NCBI RefSeq assembly: GCF_030053115.1
Contig: NZ_CP125619.1
Coordinates: 683,001-747,000, forward strand
Source: Pseudomonas svalbardensis
Lineage (GTDB): Bacteria; Pseudomonadota; Gammaproteobacteria; Pseudomonadales; Pseudomonadaceae
Direction: 5' to 3'
DNA length: 64,000 nucleotides
Shown: positions 9,908 through 17,692 of the stretch, piece after piece
How the letters are laid out: the number at the start of each line of letters is the position of its first letter
Position numbering within the stretch: position 1 is the first letter of the stretch
Notes under the pieces: generated by a model
What the model was told of the DNA's origin: nothing
The model's database searches: none
The model's input: the letters and a program-made list of their open reading frames with translations, nothing else
Made by a program: the position numbers and the translations under genes

Positions 9908-9962
9908 GACAGCCACTGACACATTGAACCTGTTCGATGTGTCAGTGGCTGTCTTTTTTTTT
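9908..9962 (+). terminator. Perfect-stem hairpin with T run between the two giant genes
   Basis: A perfect 16-base inverted repeat (9908-9923 against 9938-9953) can be extended inward through the loop TTGAACCTGTTCGA, and nine T residues follow at once (9954-9962). It lies 5 bases after the first giant gene's stop and ends about 15 bases before the preferred start of the second. It looks like a strong intrinsic terminator, leaving almost no room for a separate promoter for the second gene. Confidence 0.92.
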
Positions 9963-9977
9963 CATAAGGATATGAAA

Positions 9978-12900
9978 ATGAAAAGTACAACGACGGGAAC
10001 GCTAAATCAGACTGACACTATTTCCACGCCGTTTGATCGCAGCGAGTTGGAGTTTGCGTTGAGCGGTTTCAAAGACATGCCGGAGCATGCAGCGGCCTTG
10101 CGTTACTTCGACGGTGCTACCGAAGCGTCGAGTCTTGACGCCCAACTGACGCCGATAAGCCTATTGAAGGAAACCCTCGAATCAATAAACCCGAAAGGTT
10201 CGGCTGCCACACTGCAAAAAGTCCGGGATAAATTGACGGACTATTTCCTGCGTTTGAGTACAACTGTCGAACTACTGAATACAGCCAAACCCGTCCCTAA
10301 AAAGTTGCACTTTGTCTGGGTGGGCGGGGGCATTGGCGCTATTCAGGGAGACTACATCAATGTCTGGAGGCAAATGCTTGCCCCACAGGGTTACAGCCTC
10401 AACCTGTGGTATGACAGCGATGCTTTGCTGGCCCATGAGACCCATCGCATTATCGTCGAGTCAGCCAAAGCGCTGGGGGCGATTTCTGCGCCACAAGGCG
10501 CAGTCGATACGTCTGCTGCGCTGGCTCGTCGTTACATCGAGCGAACTCGAGTGTTGCGACAGCAGATGTTCGAGCATATCCAGACTGTCACCCAGGCGGG
10601 CGGGAGCGCCGATCAGGCGCGGATCGATCTTTTAGTCAGTGCCTATGGCCAGGACGAAGGTGTGCTCAAGGCGCTCAAGGCCCGAAATCTTCAATCTCTG
10701 CAACGCGTGGAAATTGCCCATCGAGACATACACGTAGAGCTTATCGATCAACCGTTGTTCGATATTTATGAGCGCGAAATCTCATTTCGCACCAACCTGG
10801 CGGCTGCATCCGATATCACACGTTTACAGGTTCTGAACATCGAGAGTGGAACCTATCTTGACGCTGACTTGCTGCCGTCTCTGCATAAAGTGCTCGGTGG
10901 TGTGGATCTCACCGCCTTCGGTGCCGAAGAACGTATAGGTGTGATGCAGTTATTGTTCGATCACAACCCGACACTACTTCCGAATCGGGGACAGGCCTAT
11001 GCGGATTTTCGCCGCCTGGTGCCTGAACGACACAGGGATGCGTTGATAGCCTTTGCCAAAAGCGCACCGTCCCTCAACGATATTTTTGCGCCGTTCAATG
11101 ACGTCATGGTTGCAGCGAACGGGCTGCGCGCCGGGAACAAAAACACGCCTGATTCGATGTCTGATCAAATCAAGACGCCATTTAACGGATTATCCAATGC
11201 CCTGTTGAGTGGTCATGCGGGTTCTGCGCAACTCGCCGCCGTTATGGAAAAAATTCGCAGCAACTATCAGTTCCTGGACCGGGTCGTTGCGCAAGCCTTG
11301 AGCAGCAATGTATCGCTTCAGGATCGTCAGGCATTCCCCGATCTGATTATCCGGGAGCTGGAGAAACAACACGGTCCGATTTCAACCTGGGAGGCGAATA
11401 TCCACAGCCTCAACAGTTTTTTGCAGGCGATCAATGACTACGATGCCGACGGCATCAAATTCGGTGCCCAATCCGCCCTTGTAATGAGCGGGCCGACGGC
11501 GGTGTCCAGCGGTTTGAGTGACTTTGTCGAAGACCATGCGGTGCTTGAAAGCCGCCAACTGATCAGCGACAAGGTTGACCTGTTCGACGGCTTTAACCTC
11601 GCCACCGAAGAAGAAACCCATCACAGCTGGAAAGACAATGCCAGGACTGAGGCGGCCTGGTTCGAGCTTGAAACAACCAAAGCGAGCCAGGGCGGCTATA
11701 AGGCCCATTTCAAAGGCAACATCACAGAGCTGCTTAAAGGTCGGCTTATGACGTTTGAAAAGGGTTGGCCTGTGATTGAAGGCCGTCCCGTTTTGCAGAC
11801 CGACCTCTTGCAGCAACTGGTGGATGACCTCGGTGTCCCCTTCATCCGGGCCATGAACGAAAAACTCAGCGGCGACCTGAGCTTCGATAAGCCTTGGTCC
11901 CTGAGCTTCGATGAGCGTCAGCAGATCCTGGCGCAAGCCCGTGTCGAACTTCCGGTCTCACACGGTTTTGAGCCGATCGGTAACTTGAACGAAATGATTG
12001 CCCGTATTGGCCACGGCTCTCTGCCGCTTGATCAGTTGAGCCCGGTGCATCGAGTACTACTCGGGGGGCTGTTCGGCGCGCAGACGCTGGATAATGCCGG
12101 ATTCGACGATGCCTGGCGGCGCACCCGAACCCTCGCTCAGAGCACCGCCGACCGGGGTTTCGCCCAGCGATATCTGGCCATCGAGCAGGCCTTGCTCGCA
12201 CGCAGGCATCCTGCATTCGAAGCCGGGTTTGCAGTTGCCCAGGCATCGGTTGAGCCATCGAAAAACAGCGCTCAGGTGCTCAAGGCCCTTGCGTTCGAGA
12301 AGCCGTTGACCTTGCGTCAATGGGGCGATCACATGGCCCGCATCAGGTTTCAGGCCCAATACGAACTGCGCCAGCACATCTTCCAGCGCAGCGCCACGGT
12401 GCTGGAAACCTTCATCGCGCAAGGTGCTTCGACGGGGAGGCTGATGCCCCAGGGGTTACTGGTCAGAGGTGAAGGCGATCCCGGAAGGCGCTGTTATCCA
12501 CTGGTGTTGGCTATGGCGGCAGCCCTCGAAAAAGGCCCCTCGGCCGTGGACGCTTTGAGCGGCAGGTTGGCCAATGCCAACCTTGCGCCCGACGCCAATG
12601 AAACCCATGCTTTTCTGCGGACCCTCGATGAGCTGCGAACCGTGCCAATGGCGCGGTCGGGCACTTTGTCAGGAGAGTCCGGGCTGAATCAGGTCATGCA
12701 GACACTGGAAGCCAGGACTTCCACCAGTACCTTGATGCTCAACACCGAAAGCCATTCCCTGTTGGTGGCAAAAGTCGTCAATGGCGAGTCGAGCGTCTAT
12801 CACTTCTACGATCCGAATTTCGGTGTCTTCGGATTTGACCAGGCGCAGGACCTGCACCGTGGTCTGGAGCGATTTCTGAGCAGCCCTGAGCTGGCCAAAC

Positions 12901-15900
12901 TCTATGAGATCAGTTACTTGATGGAAGCGACGTTCAACGTCGTCGACCTCAATGGCCCGCGTATTGCCGATCTGACACTGCCGTCGCAGATCAATGTGTC
13001 GGGTTTGCTGAGCCATGATCCGATCAGCACCGGTGTAACGGTGGCGCCATGGGAACACCATGCTGAGTTACGGGCCCGTTCATTGGCGGAAAATGCCCGA
13101 CTGGGGCGTGGACTGAACGAGCTGGACGCCCGTCACTGGGCGCAGCAGATTCAGCACAGCGCTGATCGCCTCCACGCGGAAAGTAACCTTGGGCGAGACT
13201 TTGTTCCGGTGTTCGACAGTGTGCGAGAGGTGTCGGGTGGACACTATGAAATCAGCCTGGTCAATCTCAAGGACCCCACGCGCACCGTCAGGGTGTCAAG
13301 CACCGACGGAGTTCTGTCGCGGATCCGCTCCTACCTGACGGAGACCTTCCAGACACTGTCGGTCAAGCCGTCCGTACCGGGTTATGTCGACCCGACCGAT
13401 GTTAGCGCCGTGCATACCTTGAATGCGGCTTTTACGGTTCAGGCGCTGCTGGTGGCGCTCCAGTCCCATGAGCAAATCAGCGACATCAATGAAGACCGGA
13501 GCCTGACGACTGCCGTGCGAATGCACGGTTACCTCAGTTACGCGCAACTGGCCCATGGCAATCTGCTCGACATCGCGGATCTGGTCAAACTGTTCAGGGT
13601 GGCGTTAAACGACGCACCGCTGGTCGCCCGGACCACCTCCTCGGTAGTGGTCAACGCGCTGGGACATATTGCCAGGGATGGTTTGGCCACGGTGATGCAG
13701 CTGGCTACTCTGGGTTTCGATATCTATCTGCTGGCCAATGCCAAGGACGATCTGCAACGGGCGCAATACGGCACGCAGTTGGCGTTCGATTCCGCGGGGT
13801 TGGCACTGTCTGCGGCCGGCATAGGCGCCGGCCTGGCAGGTGCCAGTACGGCAGCTGCGTTTCTTGGCGGGGCCGGTGTGATTCTGGGCGGGCTGGCCAT
13901 TGGCGTGAGCGCGCTGGTCGAAGGGTTCAACGGCACATTGGAGCGAGGACGGCGGATCGGCCAGTACCTGAACCGCGTCGATAAGGCGTATCGCTCGGGC
14001 GGTCACTCGATCAGGGAGGGTGTGTTTTATCCGAGTCCTTATGCGGTCATCCGCGAGATTGATTTGCGCAACCAGCGACTGACGTTTGGTAGTCAGGAAA
14101 TTTTATCGGCCAACACCTCCGTGCTGCACCCGCCGAATGACAATCCTGATCGTTCGAAAGCCATCAACATTCGACAACACCTTAAGTTGCCGGAGCATGC
14201 GGCTATTGGCGATTTGACGACCTTTCAGGCCATTGTCCTGCCGTGTGTGGCCAACACCTGGTTCGGTTTCAATTACTCGGCCCTGCCGTTTTCGACCACG
14301 CGTTCCGAGCATTTTGAAACTGCGCTGAAGCTGGAGTACGACACAGCAGGCAATCGCCAGTTCTGGTTCACCTTTTACAAGTTCCCCACCGAGTACATCT
14401 TGCACAACTTGTATCCGAAAGAGGTCGAGACGACGATCAGTGTCTTGCTGGATAAGGAGCCGCGTTCGTTGCTGGTGCCCGAGCTGCCCAAAATGTTGCA
14501 CGGCAAGCTGTCCTACAGTGTTGAAGGGGTGGGCGGTCATTGTGCGCTGACACTCGCCCCGGGCGTGCGATCGGTCAATCTGTCGCTGGCACAGAAGGCT
14601 CGCCCCATGGCCTGGACGCTGCGTGCGCTCTGGTTGAGCGAAGAGGACATCGTTGTCGGCGAAGGCCTTTTGAAGGTGGGAACTGTCGACGTTCACGTCA
14701 TGGGTACGCCTGAATTGGTTATCCAGACTTCGCATAACTCGTTTCGAGTCAACTGGGCAAAACAGCAGTTGCTGCTCGAAGAGCTGGAGAACGATCCGAC
14801 TGTCGACACTGCGATTATCCAGGCCCGAGTCAGGAAACTGGCCCGCACCAATCGTTTGGCCAGCCCATTCACAGCGGTACAGAATTTCCCGGTTCCGTTC
14901 GCAGACCCACAAGAACCACCACTCACCACGGCTTTTTATGAGCAGGCCCGTGATCGTTTTATCTACGCTCGCGACCTCCCATCAGCACTGGCGAACCAAG
15001 CCAGGCTGGGCGCGGTGATGGGTGGGCAGGCGTATTTCTATTGCTCCCGGGAAGCACTCATCTGGCGCTCTGACGTGGTCACCGGGCAGGTCAATCGATT
15101 CTATAGGCTGATGGATCCGGTGCCCGGTTCGAGCATTTCGGTGTTCCAGGTCCTGGGGCCGGGGGTCATTCGGATTGTCCAGCAAGTGACCCAGCGCACT
15201 GGGCGTGAAGCCGAGGTGGTCTACCTATTGGGTGAGGACGAAGTCTTGCTGCTGGCGATTGCAGGTCATCTGACCGACCGTCAGCAAGACCTGCTGCTCA
15301 AGGGCGCCATGCCTGGGTGGTCGAACTTCCTGTGGGATTACGAACTGTTGGTCAAGGACTCGAAACTTTGGCCTTTGACCCAAGTGATAGTCGTGGATTA
15401 TCAGCCAGCGGCGTTTGTCTCGATAACACCTTTGACCCAGGGCAGAAAGGAACCGGTCAGCACGTGGGTCCGTGCTGCTGATGGCCTGCTGATTCGTCCC
15501 AATGTGCCGCAGATTGAGGGGCCGGGCGGCGCGGTCAGCCCGATGTTGCTGACACCCGCGACCAGCACGGGCGATACCGTCCTGTTCTTTGACAAGCACA
15601 ATCGGACCCTCTATCGCCAGAAGATCGGGATGACTGTCACCGGTGTGGATGCCCAGGCTGAGCGTATCGGGCCCTGGAATGTGATTGAAGTCATCGCCAA
15701 TGAAAAACGCTACGTTGCGTTGACCAGGGAAGGGCTGTATTTCGATATCAACGAGCAAGGGCAGTCGCAGCTGGCCGGAGTCTCCGAAGACTGGCTGGAG
15801 GATGCCAGAGGGCCGTTGGGCATTGGCTTTGAGTTTTGGACCGACGTTGAGGCGCTTGCGAAGGCGCATCAAGCGTCGAGCTTTTCGATTCTTGGTCTGG

Positions 15901-17063
15901 GCACCGGCGTACGGGATGAAAAACTGTGTGCCTGGTACGTCGACCATCGATTGCTGATTGCTGATGTGGGCCCCGGCAAGGTAGTGCAGTTGGTGGCAAC
16001 GCCTCCAGATGAGGAGGCGGGCTGGCTGCTGGATATTTCCGTTGGGCAACTTTACCGCCAAGCGTTCCTTGAGCCTGAAAAACTACCGACACTCTTTGAT
16101 AATGGTCTTCAGCTTCTGCGGAAGGACCTGTTGCCTGTGCTACAAAAGGTCTGGCCCGAATGGTCTTTTGCGCAGGTATGGACACAGGGTGCCGGTCTGC
16201 GAGGGCGGACGCTTGAAGGGGTTGAACTCGAGATGATGTTCGGTGAACCGGCACGTATTGTCGGCGTCACGGGAGACTGGGTTCTGGCGCAACAGGGTAC
16301 GAATTACCCATACGATGCGGGGGTGAGGCAAGCGTTAAAGGCGCTGGTGAGCAAGCATCCCCACGAAGCATTTGTATCGGTTGGCGGTTACTCGGGCTAC
16401 CAATGGTACGTCGAGGGCATCGATCGTGTGGTGGGTGAGGTCAATACGAGCCTGGAAACCCGACTGCTGGGTGTTCGAAACAAAGCTGTTGCCTTGTTAC
16501 ATGAAACGCCCAGCCAACTGACATACAGCGCTTCGAAGGATGTGTGGCTGGAGAACAGCGTTGCACGTCGTGAAGCCGAGGTGTTGATGCTGGAGTTTCA
16601 GGGTGAGCTCAATGACGTTATGCCGTTGATACCTGACGGCGTTACCCAGTTGATCTTGAGTTATGGGCCCAGAGCGATCAGCTGCAGCGTATCGAGCACT
16701 GTCTGGCAGCGGCTTGAATGCATTGTGGTTGATTGTCGTCGTTCGTTGAGCGCTGAGTCTCTGATGCCTGGCACATTGATTCTGGATACCGGGGCGCAGG
16801 ATGTGTGGCGGGTCAGCCTGGTTGAAAGGCAGTTGCTGTTCACCGATCCGAACACCGGGCACAGCCTGATCTTGCGCGATCACTCCGACGATTTGGCCGA
16901 GCGCCGCGCGGTGAGCCTGAGTCTTCAGGTTCATGGCACCACAGTGACCGTAACCCTTGATCAGCTAGTGCAGGCACTGGCCATCGATGGCGAGGACAGG
17001 CAGCTCGCCGCGCTAATGACGAAGGTGGGCGTCACGGAACCAGATAGCCCTTCACCCCGGTAA
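9978..17063 (+). CDS. Giant toxin-like protein B, paralogue of protein A
   Basis: Protein of 2361 residues, collinear with the preceding giant protein along its whole length. The GT44-like domain shows KLHFVWVGGG (W114), AAASDITR, a DAD motif (D295, D297) and NLATEEETHHSWK. The C58-type triad is C839 (RRCYPLVLAM), H926 (TESHSLLVAK) and D945 (HFYDPNFG), with the same 87 and 19 residue spacings as in protein A. The hydrophobic pore-like stretch lies near residues 1268-1320. ATG 9978 is preferred: AAGGA at 9966-9970 sits 7 bases upstream. ATG 9972 is too close to it, and an upstream in-frame TTG at 9924 lies inside the terminator hairpin. No signal peptide is seen. The 3' end overlaps the convergent marC-like gene by 32 bases. 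Cytotoxin function is inferred from family. Confidence 0.82.
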   Translation: MKSTTTGTLNQTDTISTPFDRSELEFALSGFKDMPEHAAALRYFDGATEASSLDAQLTPISLLKETLESINPKGSAATLQKVRDKLTDYFLRLSTTVELLNTAKPVPKKLHFVWVGGGIGAIQGDYINVWRQMLAPQGYSLNLWYDSDALLAHETHRIIVESAKALGAISAPQGAVDTSAALARRYIERTRVLRQQMFEHIQTVTQAGGSADQARIDLLVSAYGQDEGVLKALKARNLQSLQRVEIAHRDIHVELIDQPLFDIYEREISFRTNLAAASDITRLQVLNIESGTYLDADLLPSLHKVLGGVDLTAFGAEERIGVMQLLFDHNPTLLPNRGQAYADFRRLVPERHRDALIAFAKSAPSLNDIFAPFNDVMVAANGLRAGNKNTPDSMSDQIKTPFNGLSNALLSGHAGSAQLAAVMEKIRSNYQFLDRVVAQALSSNVSLQDRQAFPDLIIRELEKQHGPISTWEANIHSLNSFLQAINDYDADGIKFGAQSALVMSGPTAVSSGLSDFVEDHAVLESRQLISDKVDLFDGFNLATEEETHHSWKDNARTEAAWFELETTKASQGGYKAHFKGNITELLKGRLMTFEKGWPVIEGRPVLQTDLLQQLVDDLGVPFIRAMNEKLSGDLSFDKPWSLSFDERQQILAQARVELPVSHGFEPIGNLNEMIARIGHGSLPLDQLSPVHRVLLGGLFGAQTLDNAGFDDAWRRTRTLAQSTADRGFAQRYLAIEQALLARRHPAFEAGFAVAQASVEPSKNSAQVLKALAFEKPLTLRQWGDHMARIRFQAQYELRQHIFQRSATVLETFIAQGASTGRLMPQGLLVRGEGDPGRRCYPLVLAMAAALEKGPSAVDALSGRLANANLAPDANETHAFLRTLDELRTVPMARSGTLSGESGLNQVMQTLEARTSTSTLMLNTESHSLLVAKVVNGESSVYHFYDPNFGVFGFDQAQDLHRGLERFLSSPELAKLYEISYLMEATFNVVDLNGPRIADLTLPSQINVSGLLSHDPISTGVTVAPWEHHAELRARSLAENARLGRGLNELDARHWAQQIQHSADRLHAESNLGRDFVPVFDSVREVSGGHYEISLVNLKDPTRTVRVSSTDGVLSRIRSYLTETFQTLSVKPSVPGYVDPTDVSAVHTLNAAFTVQALLVALQSHEQISDINEDRSLTTAVRMHGYLSYAQLAHGNLLDIADLVKLFRVALNDAPLVARTTSSVVVNALGHIARDGLATVMQLATLGFDIYLLANAKDDLQRAQYGTQLAFDSAGLALSAAGIGAGLAGASTAAAFLGGAGVILGGLAIGVSALVEGFNGTLERGRRIGQYLNRVDKAYRSGGHSIREGVFYPSPYAVIREIDLRNQRLTFGSQEILSANTSVLHPPNDNPDRSKAINIRQHLKLPEHAAIGDLTTFQAIVLPCVANTWFGFNYSALPFSTTRSEHFETALKLEYDTAGNRQFWFTFYKFPTEYILHNLYPKEVETTISVLLDKEPRSLLVPELPKMLHGKLSYSVEGVGGHCALTLAPGVRSVNLSLAQKARPMAWTLRALWLSEEDIVVGEGLLKVGTVDVHVMGTPELVIQTSHNSFRVNWAKQQLLLEELENDPTVDTAIIQARVRKLARTNRLASPFTAVQNFPVPFADPQEPPLTTAFYEQARDRFIYARDLPSALANQARLGAVMGGQAYFYCSREALIWRSDVVTGQVNRFYRLMDPVPGSSISVFQVLGPGVIRIVQQVTQRTGREAEVVYLLGEDEVLLLAIAGHLTDRQQDLLLKGAMPGWSNFLWDYELLVKDSKLWPLTQVIVVDYQPAAFVSITPLTQGRKEPVSTWVRAADGLLIRPNVPQIEGPGGAVSPMLLTPATSTGDTVLFFDKHNRTLYRQKIGMTVTGVDAQAERIGPWNVIEVIANEKRYVALTREGLYFDINEQGQSQLAGVSEDWLEDARGPLGIGFEFWTDVEALAKAHQASSFSILGLGTGVRDEKLCAWYVDHRLLIADVGPGKVVQLVATPPDEEAGWLLDISVGQLYRQAFLEPEKLPTLFDNGLQLLRKDLLPVLQKVWPEWSFAQVWTQGAGLRGRTLEGVELEMMFGEPARIVGVTGDWVLAQQGTNYPYDAGVRQALKALVSKHPHEAFVSVGGYSGYQWYVEGIDRVVGEVNTSLETRLLGVRNKAVALLHETPSQLTYSASKDVWLENSVARREAEVLMLEFQGELNDVMPLIPDGVTQLILSYGPRAISCSVSSTVWQRLECIVVDCRRSLSAESLMPGTLILDTGAQDVWRVSLVERQLLFTDPNTGHSLILRDHSDDLAERRAVSLSLQVHGTTVTVTLDQLVQALAIDGEDRQLAALMTKVGVTEPDSPSPR

Positions 17064-17628
17064 AGATGATCTGCGCCGCCAATGCGCAGACGAACAACCC
17101 CATCAACCGGCTGACGATCTGCAAGCCCTGGTCACCGAGAATCCGCTCGATGCGGTTGGACAGATAAAGCACCACGCCGACCGTAAAACTGGCCAGGGCA
17201 ATACTGAGAATGGCCGTGAGTTTGTCGTCCCAATGAGGCTGACTCACGCCCATCACCAGCAAGGCGCCGATGGTGCCGGGGCCGACCGTCAGGGGAATGG
17301 TCAGCGGGACGATGGTCACGTCCTGCTGCACGTTGTCGGTTTGCACCGCCGACTTGCCCTGGGCCATGCCCAGCGCCGAGATAAACAACACACTGCCGGC
17401 GCCGATGCGGAAGGCGTCCACGGTGATGCCGAAGACACTGAAAATCACCCTCCCGAACAGGTACAGCAAGACGCTGGAGACCAGCGTGGCTGTCGCCACT
17501 TTCCAGGCCAGTCGACGCTGTTCCTTGCGCGAATAACCGCGGGTCAGGCTGATGAAGCAGGACAATACGAAGAACGGGCTGTAGAGCACCAGCATCTTCA
17601 GGTAAACGCTGAACAACACGTGGAGCAT
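17032..17628 (-). CDS. MarC family integral membrane protein
   Basis: 198-residue, highly hydrophobic protein with about six predicted membrane spans. It matches the MarC/YchE family, whose GPGTIGALLVMG and PLTIPLTVGPGT blocks are visible near residues 110-128. The family has no proven transport substrate; the old link to multiple antibiotic resistance was withdrawn. It starts at ATG 17628 and ends at a TGA (17032-17034) inside the 3' end of the convergent giant gene, a 32-base tail-to-tail overlap. The gene lies downstream of retS on the same strand with a 64-base gap, so co-transcription is possible. Confidence 0.88.
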   Translation of the reverse strand: MLHVLFSVYLKMLVLYSPFFVLSCFISLTRGYSRKEQRRLAWKVATATLVSSVLLYLFGRVIFSVFGITVDAFRIGAGSVLFISALGMAQGKSAVQTDNVQQDVTIVPLTIPLTVGPGTIGALLVMGVSQPHWDDKLTAILSIALASFTVGVVLYLSNRIERILGDQGLQIVSRLMGLFVCALAAQIIFTGVKGYLVP

Positions 17629-17692
17629 GGTGCAAGCTCACTGGCGAGGGAAGTCGAGGGGGAGTCTATCAGGCGCTGCGGGGTCTGTCGGC

